DNA of 15,602 bases from Bacteroidales bacterium UBA2764 (GTDB lineage: Bacteria > Bacteroidota > Bacteroidia > Bacteroidales > Paludibacteraceae). Numbering within the stretch: position 1 is the stretch's first letter; each line of letters opens with the position of its first letter. Below the pieces are notes generated by a model. It saw only the letters and a list, made by a program, of their open reading frames with translations. It was not told the origin of the DNA and searched no databases. The translations under genes were made by a program, and so were the position numbers. The stretch covers positions 1 through 15,602 of the forward strand of contig DEIW01000118.1 of the NCBI GenBank assembly GCA_002352705.1, written 5' to 3'. Shown in pieces: positions 6,784 through 13,123 of this stretch.

Positions 6784-6800
6784 GCGGCATGATATGCCGC
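6784..6800. repeat. Perfect 7-bp hairpin
   Basis: GCGGCAT, loop GAT, ATGCCGC. One of a run of hairpins in this gene-free region. Confidence 0.55.
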
Positions 6801-6820
6801 ACAATGAACGCTGCAGAAAG

Positions 6821-6835
6821 CCCGATAGTATCGGG
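6821..6835. repeat. Hairpin with CCCGAT/ATCGGG arms
   Basis: CCCGAT, AGT, ATCGGG: a perfect 6-bp stem. Its arms can also pair with those of the hairpin at 6888-6907, so alternative folds around the terminator at 6851-6884 are possible. Confidence 0.5.
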
Positions 6836-6850
6836 GATAAACGAAGAAAG

Positions 6851-6884
6851 AAAAACCTGCCTGCTCGGTGGCGGAGCAGGCAGG
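6851..6884 (-). terminator. Rho-independent terminator of the LRR/nitrilase-like operon
   Basis: On the minus strand a perfect 11-bp stem, CCTGCCTGCTC paired with GAGCAGGCAGG around a 7-base loop, is followed directly by TTTTTCTTTCTT. It lies about 100 bases after the stop of the nitrilase-like gene. Confidence 0.9.
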
Positions 6885-6887
6885 AGT

Positions 6888-6907
6888 CCGATAGATCGAG
6901 TTATCGG
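6888..6907. repeat. Hairpin with CCGATA/TATCGG arms
   Basis: CCGATA, loop GATCGAGT, TATCGG. The arm sequence matches the hairpin at 6821-6835. Confidence 0.45.
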
Positions 6908-6929
6908 GTTATCAAGAGAGCGAAAGGGG

Positions 6930-6983
6930 TTATTTTACCTCTTGACCTTGGAGGGTATAGGTTTTGTTGCCGTGTAAGGTATC
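6930..6983 (-). pseudogene. Possible remnant of a surface-protein C-terminal tail
   Basis: Minus-strand reading gives DTLHGNKTYTLQGQEVK followed by a TAA stop at 6930-6932. The TYTLQGQEVK ending is the style of C-terminal tails of secreted Bacteroidales proteins, and compares with VYDIQGHLVITK at the end of the LRR protein at 7751. It begins right behind the stop of the nitrilase-like gene and in a different frame, so it is either debris of an earlier gene replaced by the present one or a chance match. It has no start codon and cannot be a gene on its own. Confidence 0.4.
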
Positions 6984-6987
6984 ATTA

Positions 6988-7749
6988 TTAGAAATACTGC
7001 ATAATATAGTCATCTGTTATTTCACATCCAAAAGAAAGAAGCGGCATACTATTTTTATAGGCATATTGAAGTTTATGTTGCAATGACGTTCTTTTATTCT
7101 GATTGTGTCTATATTGATTTTTTGTATTAGAACAAGAGAAATAATAGTGATTGCACGCACTTAAATACTCACGTCGTTTTTGCATTTTACCTTGATTGCC
7201 CATTGGAGTGTGCATAGGATTAAGAATAATATCCGTTTCGTCAATAAGATTTTGGAAACGTTCTTGTAAACTACAATTATTAGAGAAACGGAAGACCACT
7301 CTATTATGTTCCGATTGAATGTTCGACAGTATGTTAATTTCTCCACACTGAAGAATCAAATACTTTTTCTCGTTGATTACTATTTTTCTGCGTTGTTCCA
7401 ATTCTAAAAGTAATCTTTCAGCCAAATCTTCATTATTCTTTATTTCATTTGAGGTTGCAAACAACTGTTGTGAAAACAGATTTTTCACTTTTCCATTATG
7501 CACTAAAAATAAACAGTTCACATTATTAATGAATGTACTACTAACCACGTGACTAACTTCCAATAATGCAGTAACATTATGATTTTTCAATTTTCTTTCA
7601 AGCGCATAAATATCCGTTGGTTCAAGTATTGTTGAACCCGAGAATAGAACAAATGGTTCAGTTGCTCTGTTCAGAATGTTAACTGCACATTCAATTCGTT
7701 TTCTGCGATTAAGATCATACCGATAAGATACAAGTTGAATCATACGCAC
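6988..7749 (-). CDS. Hypothetical protein, divergent nitrilase/carbon-nitrogen hydrolase-like
   Basis: A 253-aa cytoplasmic-looking protein with no signal peptide or membrane segment. I recognise it only loosely. The order of elements resembles the nitrilase superfamily: a strand then LLEVSH (Glu64); CLFLVHNGKVKNLF (79-92), like the vid-x-dG-k-i strand pair; KYLILQCGEINIL (129-141), like the strand carrying the nucleophilic Cys (C135); ETDIILNPMHTPMG (171-184), like the adlilnPs-x-p segment; and REYLSACNHYYFSCSN (193-208), like the RAiEn-x-y-v-x-x-aN helix-strand. The Lys of the Glu-Lys-Cys triad cannot be placed with confidence. The ATG at 7747-7749 lies one base from the stop of the LRR gene, so it is translated from the same message, with its ribosome site inside the LRR coding end. 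The gene is clearly more AT-rich than the core genes around it, suggesting acquisition from elsewhere. Confidence 0.5.
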   Translation of the reverse strand: MRMIQLVSYRYDLNRRKRIECAVNILNRATEPFVLFSGSTILEPTDIYALERKLKNHNVTALLEVSHVVSSTFINNVNCLFLVHNGKVKNLFSQQLFATSNEIKNNEDLAERLLLELEQRRKIVINEKKYLILQCGEINILSNIQSEHNRVVFRFSNNCSLQERFQNLIDETDIILNPMHTPMGNQGKMQKRREYLSACNHYYFSCSNTKNQYRHNQNKRTSLQHKLQYAYKNSMPLLSFGCEITDDYIMQYF

Positions 7750-7750
7750 A

Positions 7751-9118
7751 TTATTTTGTTATTACTAAATGCCCTTGAATGTCATATACTCGCTGATTAG
7801 TATTGATGAAGATTTTACCATTACGTAATGTTTTATCCGTTTTTGAGTATACGTTACAAGCATGTATTTCGTCTATTGCAGTAGGAATATAGAAATCTTT
7901 CCATTGCTCAGCTTCTTTATAAAGAGGTATACTATTCTGAGGAACATATAAAGGAATTGTTTTATCTACAGCGAGGAAGACGTTATTTCCTAATGTTGGA
8001 GGAACTACGGCATTACTGGTTATTGAAATTAGTGACGAGCATGAGAACAATGCCATTTCTCCAATATTCTTTACCCCATTGCCTATTATTATAGAATGAA
8101 GCGCTGTACAATGGTCAAATGCAATTCGTTTTATAGAGTTCACATTGTCTGGTATGTCAACCGTTGAAAGTGCTGTACAATAATAAAAAGCAGCTTCTCC
8201 TATTTCGTTAACATTATTACCGATAGATACGGATGTTAGAGAACTGCAATTCCCAAATGTCATATATCTTAAAGAATCCACACTATTACCTATTATTGCG
8301 GATTGCAGATTTGAACATTGAGCGAAAGCCCATTCTCCTATTGTAGTTACACTATTTGGGATATGTATAGACTGCAAAGAAGTGCAGTATAAAAAAGCCT
8401 TGTCACCTATTGTAATGATGCTATTAGGAATAGACACTGACTCTAATAATGAGCAATTGTAAAAGGCCTCCTTCCCTATATGTTGAACGCTACATGGAAT
8501 TGTGGCAGAAGTGATTTTGCTCCCACTACATAATCTGTCTGGAATAGTTTCAACTTCATCTCCGAATACTATTTTTGACAGATATGATGTAGGCAACGGA
8601 GTGCTATACTCAATACTATTTACGTAATTCTTTGTATTCCAATAGACAGTTTTAATGCGACAGGCTTCAAAGGCAGCACTTGCAATACTTGAGACGTTTT
8701 TCCCGATAGAAATAGTTTCAAGACCTAAACAATAATAAAATGCATGTATGCCTATAGCTGAGACGTTATCAGGTATTTCAATGGCTGTCAATGATGTGCA
8801 ATGTGAAAAAGCGAACTCTCCAATAGAAACCAATGTGCTTGGTAAAGTTAACGAAACCACATTGTCACAAGAAGAAAAAGCATGATTGCCAATGTGAGTT
8901 AGTCCCTCTGGTAATGATATTCTGTAAACATCAGAAGATATCCATGGACCGCCACTGCTATAATTTGTCATCTCTCCGTAGCCTGTAATAGTTAAATGTT
9001 TCGTGTCTTTATCAAGCTCCCAAGTAAGATTGTCACCACAAGTTCCAGAATAGGAACTTGCATATGTGGCATATACAAATGCCGTACAAATAATGAATAA
9101 TAAAATAATCTTTTTCAT
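7751..9118 (-). CDS. Secreted BspA-like leucine-rich repeat surface protein
   Basis: A 455-aa protein with the signal peptide MKKIILLFIICTAFVYATYA. An N-terminal segment GTCGDNLTWELDKDTKHLTI is the usual start of these proteins. About eleven LRR_5 repeats of around 23 residues follow (pattern IGxxAFxxCxxLxxIxIPxxVxxIG) up to about residue 370, then the common closing unit VPPTLGNNVF...YVPQNSIPLYKEAEQWKDF and IPTAIDEI. The end KIFINTNQRVYDIQGHLVITK resembles a type IX secretion sorting tail. Such proteins sit on the cell surface and bind host or other bacterial ligands. The repeat unit beginning at CRIKTVYWN (about 153) is irregular. The gene is AT-rich compared with neighbours. It appears to lead a two-gene transcript with the nitrilase-like gene. 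I find no clear -33/-7 promoter upstream. Confidence 0.93.
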   Translation of the reverse strand: MKKIILLFIICTAFVYATYASSYSGTCGDNLTWELDKDTKHLTITGYGEMTNYSSGGPWISSDVYRISLPEGLTHIGNHAFSSCDNVVSLTLPSTLVSIGEFAFSHCTSLTAIEIPDNVSAIGIHAFYYCLGLETISIGKNVSSIASAAFEACRIKTVYWNTKNYVNSIEYSTPLPTSYLSKIVFGDEVETIPDRLCSGSKITSATIPCSVQHIGKEAFYNCSLLESVSIPNSIITIGDKAFLYCTSLQSIHIPNSVTTIGEWAFAQCSNLQSAIIGNSVDSLRYMTFGNCSSLTSVSIGNNVNEIGEAAFYYCTALSTVDIPDNVNSIKRIAFDHCTALHSIIIGNGVKNIGEMALFSCSSLISITSNAVVPPTLGNNVFLAVDKTIPLYVPQNSIPLYKEAEQWKDFYIPTAIDEIHACNVYSKTDKTLRNGKIFINTNQRVYDIQGHLVITK

Positions 9119-9409
9119 GTCAAATGAAATAATAAAGTGTGAACATTCTCATACATTGGTATATTCGGGCTTCGACTCCCATCGTTTCCATTATATGCAG
9201 AAAGTCCACACTAACGTGCGAACATCCGCTATATTGAGGAAAACGATTACAATGTGTCGAAGATTGAATATATCCTTAATAAAGCAAATGCTTATTTATG
9301 TATTTTGTTTGTCTGTTGTTTTATGCCATAGGCGGATTTTTGTATTTGTTTTATCTGTCAAGATTGGCCGATAGATTATTTATGGTTTTACGTCGCGGAG
9401 AGGGACGAT
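9119..9409. other. AT-rich intergenic region upstream of the LRR gene
   Basis: This 291-base stretch has no supported gene. It must carry the LRR gene's promoter and leader, but no good TAnnTTTG box with a matching -33 element is visible on the minus strand, unlike at six other genes here. I also see no hairpin-plus-T-tract terminator for the DUF1016 gene that ends at 9410. Confidence 0.6.
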
Positions 9410-10534
9410 TTATTGATTTTGTTCCAAGTATTTTTCTATATCTTGTTCTGAGGGTAGTTGGAGACGGTATTTGCTAACAAAGACACTATCTTCCAAGCCT
9501 TCTGTTGCGTATTGTACCGTGGTCTTTCCGTAGTCTGAACAGAGCAACAAGCCAATTGGTGGATTGTCATCCGGCTGCATCACTTCGTGACGATAGTAAT
9601 TGAGATACATATTCAGTTGTGAAGCATACTCATGGCGAAAACGATCGGTCTTTAGTTCGACAATCAAATGGCACTTGAGAATACGGTGGTAGAAAATTAA
9701 ATCAGCCTTGAAGTAGTCATTGTCAATCAATATCCTTTTCTGGCGCGCTTCAAAACAGAAACCATTCCCTAATTCCAATAAGAACTGCTGCAAGTGGTTC
9801 AGAATAGCCGTTTCAAGTGTTGTCTCGGTATAAGCAGCTTGTTCCGGCAAGTCCAAGAACTCCAAAGCGACCGGATCGCGGATGATATCTTGCGGACGGA
9901 TTGCAGGCCCTTTTGTGGCAGTCTTATGAAGGAGTTGCTTGTCTTTTGACAAACCCATCCGTTCATAATAGAGCGATGAGACTTGTCTGTCCAACTCCTT
10001 GATTGTCCAGCAACCGGTGATGGCTTCATGCTCATAAAAAGCACGCTTGAGTGGTTCCTTGATATTCGCAAGGTAAACCAAATGCGTGGCTGACAGGCTG
10101 TTAAACAGTTTGTCGGCTGGTGTTTGCCACGGTTCTATTGTGGTTGGCGAAGAAATTGCGGTTGCTGACCGCAAAATTGGGTTGTTGTCCGTCTTGTTGG
10201 AATTTGCGGTTGGCAACCGCAAAATGTCTTTCTTGCTGAATTTCAACACAAAAGGCAACACTTGTTCGCCTAATTGCGGGTACGCATTGTACATCAAACG
10301 GAATTCATACAAGCGCCTTTCTCCAAGTCCACGCATGTGAATACGTTTCGCCAAATTTTTCAAGAGTGCCTCACCATATTGTGCTCTGTCTTCTCCGTTC
10401 TGCTCATACTCTACTATATACCAGCCCACCAACCAGTTACGGGCGGTCAGAGACAAATTGACCGCGTGAGCCGCTTGCTGTTGCAGGGCGGTTTGGATGG
10501 ATTCAATATTTTGGGCTAATAATTCAAACGTCAT
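9410..10534 (-). CDS. YhcG-like DUF1016 protein with PD-(D/E)XK nuclease domain
   Basis: A 374-aa protein of the YhcG/DUF1016 family, often found with restriction and defence genes, with a predicted but largely uncharacterised nuclease function. The N-terminal DUF1016 helical part includes SLTARNWLVGWYIVEYEQNG and RGLGERRLYEFRLMYNAYPQ. A variable linker follows, then SATHLVYLANIKEPLKRAFYEHEAI and ELDRQVSSLYYERMGLS. The C-terminal nuclease fold has FKADLIFYHRILKCHLIVELKT (catalytic Asp and the E-x-K of VELKT), then QLNMYLNYYRHEVMQ. The frame stays open to 10585, but the -7 box and the predicted transcription start lie inside that extension, so the start at 10532-10534 (MTFELLAQNIESI) is preferred. 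The linker contains two palindromic DNA repeats. It is monocistronic, with no restriction-modification partner next to it. Confidence 0.92.
   Translation of the reverse strand: MTFELLAQNIESIQTALQQQAAHAVNLSLTARNWLVGWYIVEYEQNGEDRAQYGEALLKNLAKRIHMRGLGERRLYEFRLMYNAYPQLGEQVLPFVLKFSKKDILRLPTANSNKTDNNPILRSATAISSPTTIEPWQTPADKLFNSLSATHLVYLANIKEPLKRAFYEHEAITGCWTIKELDRQVSSLYYERMGLSKDKQLLHKTATKGPAIRPQDIIRDPVALEFLDLPEQAAYTETTLETAILNHLQQFLLELGNGFCFEARQKRILIDNDYFKADLIFYHRILKCHLIVELKTDRFRHEYASQLNMYLNYYRHEVMQPDDNPPIGLLLCSDYGKTTVQYATEGLEDSVFVSKYRLQLPSEQDIEKYLEQNQ
10156..10223. repeat. Two related palindromes inside the DUF1016 gene linker
   Basis: The first, 10156-10174, is TTGCGGT, 5-base loop, ACCGCAA. The second, 10203-10223, is TTTGCGGTTG, one base, CAACCGCAAA, a perfect 10-bp inverted repeat. 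On the minus strand they encode ILRLPTANSN and ILRSATAISS, about 16 codons apart, in the linker between the two family-conserved halves. Confidence 0.75.
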
Positions 10535-10558
10535 GGTGTAAAATGCAACTTCCGGCTG

Positions 10559-10590
10559 CAAAGTTACACAAAAAAAATGACACACGCAAA
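10559..10590 (-). promoter_or_regulatory. Bacteroidetes-type promoter of the DUF1016 gene
   Basis: Minus strand TTTG (-33), 20 bases, TAACTTTG (-7), with the extended box CGTGTGTCA. It places the transcription start downstream of the longest possible ORF start, and so decides for the ATG at 10534. Confidence 0.87.
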
Positions 10591-10603
10591 TTTGTATGTC
10601 ATT
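10576..10603. repeat. 28-base inverted repeat over the -33 box of the DUF1016 gene
   Basis: AATGACACAC, 8 bases, GTATGTCATT: 9 of 10 positions pair. It has the same position and the same outer arms as the repeat at sufC. Confidence 0.5.
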
Positions 10604-10690
10604 TTCTTTGGAATTTATGTTATTGGTTCAGTTTTTGACTACTTTGCAGGCGACGTTTTTGGAGTTAATATCGGGTTCTCACTCCTTAAG

Positions 10691-10725
10691 ATACAAAAAA
10701 CCGGCGAAAGTTAAATCCACCGGTT
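10691..10725 (-). terminator. Rho-independent terminator after the M28 gene
   Basis: On the minus strand AACCGG and CCGGTT flank a loop of about 15 bases (with TGG/CG able to extend the stem partly), followed by a T-run. It starts about 10 bases after the stop at 10735 and closes the four-gene operon. Confidence 0.75.
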
Positions 10726-10734
10726 CATTTTTTC

Positions 10735-11844
10735 TTATTTTATCTGACTCATGACCACTTCGCCTACTGCTTGAAGCGTAGATTTGCTAATATTTGAAAG
10801 GTCATCGTTGCGTGTGTGCCACCAATGCGGGAAACCCGTAGCGTTGCGTATGTCATAATGTATAATATCCACACACGGAATGCCTGCGATGTAATTGACG
10901 TAATAATGGTCGTCCGTAATAGGGTAAGACTGCTGGTTATTGAACATAGCTCCGTATCCCAGTTGTTCCGCGGCATGCCATATCTGCTGCTGGTAATTAG
11001 CGGCATATTGTGTGGAATACATTTCTTTCGGGAATGAAGCATCCGGCGCGCCGACCATATCGAGGATTATTCCAAAGGAATAGGCAACCCCTCCCGTATG
11101 TTCTACGGATGTCCGCTGGACATCCGATCGAGCAGAGCTCTTCACCCGCTCAAGGGAGGAGAATTGTTTGGCATAGTTGGTAGCCCAGAGTTGGGAACCG
11201 AGGCACCATGTATCTTCCCGCTCCTGCCCGGTGTAGAAATGCGGAGTTCCCATATCTTCGCAGTCAAAGAGTACGATATCTACGGGTGTCCGGAGAGTGG
11301 AGTCAGCGATGCGCAATCCCAGCTGTCGTCCTATCTCCAACAGAACTCCGACGCCCGAGGCGCCATCATTGGCTCCCGGAACATTATAGAAGCGGTCGGA
11401 ATAGTCCTCTTCTTCATCGCACCACGGGCGTGTGTCGTAATGGGCACCGAGAAGAATACGCGAGGCCCCACCCCCATTTTGTTCTACGGACGACCACTGG
11501 GCGTCCGATCGAGCAGAGCTCTTCACCCCCTGATGGGAGGGAGTAAAATGAGCAATGATATTATAAATCTGCTGGTTATCGCCTTTGTAGTCCGGCATTT
11601 GTCCTCGTTGGAGTTCCACTTTAGCTCCTTGCGCACGGAGAGTCTGGATGAACCATACTGCGCAGTCGTTATGGGCTTTGCTATTCGGTACGCGAGGTCC
11701 GAAAGCCATCTGGCGTTCTATATAGGCATACGCGGAGTCCGCATTAAACGCAGGCCGAGGCACAACGGCTTGTTTTTTGGTGCAAGCCGTGAAAAGTACG
11801 AGGGCTACAAGTACGATGTACGATTTATTAAGGGTATATTTCAT
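10735..11844 (-). CDS. M28-family lipoprotein, type II glutaminyl-cyclase-like, with two in-frame repeat insertions
   Basis: A 369-aa exported zinc enzyme, either a peptidase or a glutaminyl cyclase that forms N-terminal pyroglutamate on exported proteins. The signal peptide ends in the lipobox LFTAC (Cys21). Family motifs are GPRVPNS (49-55), GAHYDTRPW (133-141), GANDGASG (157-164, metal Asp160), VLFDCEDMG (191-199, acidic pair), WCLGSQ (213-218), DDHYYVNYIAGIPCVDIIHY (311-330) and FPHWWHTRNDD (338-348, metal His343). WCLGSQ and the WHT-x-x-D ending are glutaminyl-cyclase-like. Residues about 103-127 and 231-253 do not fit the family. They share VKSSARSD and are encoded by two copies of a palindromic DNA repeat. 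Both lie in loops between conserved strands and keep the frame, so the enzyme may still work. The start codon directly abuts the prs stop. Confidence 0.9.
   Translation of the reverse strand: MKYTLNKSYIVLVALVLFTACTKKQAVVPRPAFNADSAYAYIERQMAFGPRVPNSKAHNDCAVWFIQTLRAQGAKVELQRGQMPDYKGDNQQIYNIIAHFTPSHQGVKSSARSDAQWSSVEQNGGGASRILLGAHYDTRPWCDEEEDYSDRFYNVPGANDGASGVGVLLEIGRQLGLRIADSTLRTPVDIVLFDCEDMGTPHFYTGQEREDTWCLGSQLWATNYAKQFSSLERVKSSARSDVQRTSVEHTGGVAYSFGIILDMVGAPDASFPKEMYSTQYAANYQQQIWHAAEQLGYGAMFNNQQSYPITDDHYYVNYIAGIPCVDIIHYDIRNATGFPHWWHTRNDDLSNISKSTLQAVGEVVMSQIK
11086..11161. repeat. Palindromic repeat element, copy B (inside M28 gene)
   Basis: A perfect 9-bp hairpin, CGGATGTCC at 11106-11114, loop GCT, GGACATCCG at 11118-11126. 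The conserved tail GATCGAGCAGAGCTCTTCAC follows (11126-11145). The outer ends CCCCTCCC and GGGAGGAG can pair at 7 of 8 positions, enclosing the element. Its minus strand encodes LERVKSSARSDVQRTSVEHT in the M28 protein. Confidence 0.92.
11467..11542. repeat. Palindromic repeat element, copy C (inside M28 gene)
   Basis: Hairpin CGGACGACC at 11487-11495, loop ACT, GGGCGTCCG at 11499-11507, with one mismatch. The conserved tail follows at 11507-11526. Its minus strand encodes SHQGVKSSARSDAQWSSVEQ. Copies B and C have the same orientation and are 381 bases (127 codons) apart, in the same frame. Confidence 0.92.
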
Positions 11845-12804
11845 TTATCGTATATTTGTTTCGCTGACCGATTTGTGACATTGAATGGCGCGAATGGTGT
11901 GTGCGATAGATGACGCGAGTGTCTCGATATGGAGTTTAGAACAGCATTCGGGGTCAATAGGCAGCGAATCGGTGCATACCAATTCTTCCAAGGCACTTTC
12001 TTCTATTTTCCGGCACGCGTTCCCACTCAGTACGCCGTGTGTGACCACTGCCCGTATGGATTTGGCTCCTCCTTCTTTCATCACTTCTGCCGCTTTACAC
12101 AGTGTCCCGGCGGTGTCAGCGATGTCATCAAAAATCACTACATCTTTGCCGTAAATATCTCCCAAGACGCGTATCTCGGACACTTTATTGAAATCCGGGC
12201 GATTCTTATAGCAGATCACCATCGGAATCTCACGATCTGTAATGACATGCAGTTTCTTGGCGAAATTAGAAGCCCTTTTGGAGCCTCCTACATCGGGAGA
12301 TGCGACAATCAGTTTCTTGAGGTTGAGTGAGGCGACGTACGGCGCCAGGACGTTTGAGCCATATATATGGTCCACGGGTATATCAAAGAATCCTTGAATC
12401 TGATCCGCGTGCAGGTCTACGGTAATGACCCTGTCAGCGCCCGCCGTTTGAAGCATATTTGCCACGAGTTTGGCACCGATAGAGACACGAGGTTTGTCTT
12501 TGCGGTCCTGTCTTGCCCATCCGAAATAAGGAATGACCGCCACGACTTTGTAAGCACTTGCCCTTTTTGCCGCGTCAATCATGAGCAACAGTTCCATGAG
12601 GTTGTCGCTTGACGGGCATGTAGATTGAACCAGATAAACAGATTGTCCGCGGACAGACTCTTCAAAATATGTACAGAACTCTCCATCGGAGAAACGATCT
12701 ATGCGAACGTTGCCCAACTGGCAGCCTAATTCTTCGCAAATACGTTTTGCCAGGGCTTCTCCTTTGGAACCGGCAAAAATCTTAAACTGGTTAGTCTCTT
12801 CCAT
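11845..12804 (-). CDS. prs: Ribose-phosphate pyrophosphokinase (PRPP synthetase)
   Basis: Makes PRPP from ribose 5-phosphate and ATP, the precursor for purine, pyrimidine, NAD, His and Trp synthesis; cytoplasmic. The 319-aa length is standard for class I enzymes. Visible motifs are FSDGEF (38-43), the ATP/flexible-loop region WARQDRKDKPRVSIGAK (96-112), the PRPP synthetase signature VDLHADQIQGFFDIPVD (129-145) and the ribose-phosphate loop DVVIFDDIADTAGT (221-234). Its start codon shares one base with the stop of the DUF4290-like gene (TAATG), and the M28 gene begins immediately after its stop, so all are on one message. Confidence 0.98.
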   Translation of the reverse strand: MEETNQFKIFAGSKGEALAKRICEELGCQLGNVRIDRFSDGEFCTYFEESVRGQSVYLVQSTCPSSDNLMELLLMIDAAKRASAYKVVAVIPYFGWARQDRKDKPRVSIGAKLVANMLQTAGADRVITVDLHADQIQGFFDIPVDHIYGSNVLAPYVASLNLKKLIVASPDVGGSKRASNFAKKLHVITDREIPMVICYKNRPDFNKVSEIRVLGDIYGKDVVIFDDIADTAGTLCKAAEVMKEGGAKSIRAVVTHGVLSGNACRKIEESALEELVCTDSLPIDPECCSKLHIETLASSIAHTIRAIQCHKSVSETNIR

Positions 12805-13118
12805 TATTTCTTTTTCTTTTTTTGTCCGGTGACCGTATTATTCGGTTGCGCCATAATCTGTTCGAAGGCTGCGGAGTTACATTGCAGTTTTCCTTCCGAT
12901 AGGCGGATGATGTCTTCTCTAACGCGTTGCACTCCCGCTTCCTGGTCGCGGTTCCACACCAAATTGCGTTGCCTCATGCACTGGGCAATATATATTTCAA
13001 GAGAGTCTCTCTCCTGGCTTGGCGCGAGCGTAGTAGCATAGGCAATCATATCCTGTACGATGCGTCCGTAGTTACGCATGCGGATAGGCGCGCTGTTCCT
13101 GTTCAATTGTAAAGCCAT
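12804..13118 (-). CDS. Short DUF4290-like protein
   Basis: A 104-aa cytoplasmic protein with no signal or membrane segment. The segment IRMRNYGRIVQDMIAYATTLAPSQERDSLEIYIAQCMRQ (about 12-50) resembles the N-terminal region of the Bacteroidetes-specific DUF4290 family (LPEYGRNIQxMVxxA style followed by a regular Glu/Arg-rich helix). Those proteins are usually about twice this long, so this is a short member or a trimmed copy. The end is the unusual run GQKKKKK. The function of the family is unknown to me. It sits between the secreted endonuclease-family gene and prs, and its stop overlaps the prs start. Just upstream is a 15-base tandem repeat carrying several ATG codons. Confidence 0.65.
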   Translation of the reverse strand: MALQLNRNSAPIRMRNYGRIVQDMIAYATTLAPSQERDSLEIYIAQCMRQRNLVWNRDQEAGVQRVREDIIRLSEGKLQCNSAAFEQIMAQPNNTVTGQKKKKK

Positions 13119-13123
13119 GTCAT

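Larger units (their letters stand above)
6526..6987. other. 462-base gene-free region rich in hairpins
   Basis: Between the Spy-like and nitrilase-like genes I see no convincing coding region; the short plus-strand reading frames are Lys/Arg-rich, low in complexity and lack a family match. The stretch holds an inverted repeat upstream of the Spy-like gene (6575-6598), four further hairpins (6739-6769, 6784-6800, 6821-6835, 6888-6907), a strong minus-strand terminator (6851-6884) and a possible remnant of a surface-protein C-terminus (6930-6983). Confidence 0.7.

Noticed and set aside
6598..6792. 64-codon plus-strand frame in the gene-free region
   Set aside because: Lys/Arg-rich composition, no ribosome site or promoter, overlaps hairpins, and no resemblance to a known small protein.
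9150..9190. tRNA-like T-arm fragment (GGGCTTCGACTCCC) that might mark an island attachment site
   Set aside because: The stem around TTCGACT does not pair at the right positions, and there is no anticodon arm, acceptor stem or second copy elsewhere in the window.
9066..9374. 102-codon plus-strand frame upstream of the LRR gene
   Set aside because: It starts inside the LRR signal-peptide region on the opposite strand and has low-complexity hydrophobic content without a plausible start context.
9410..10534. A complete restriction-modification or defence island around the DUF1016 gene
   Set aside because: No methylase, specificity subunit, helicase or other defence gene is adjacent; the neighbours are an LRR surface gene and a metabolic operon.
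10535..10585. Upstream 17-codon extension of the DUF1016 reading frame
   Set aside because: It contains the -7 promoter box and the predicted transcription start, so it cannot be in the main transcript.
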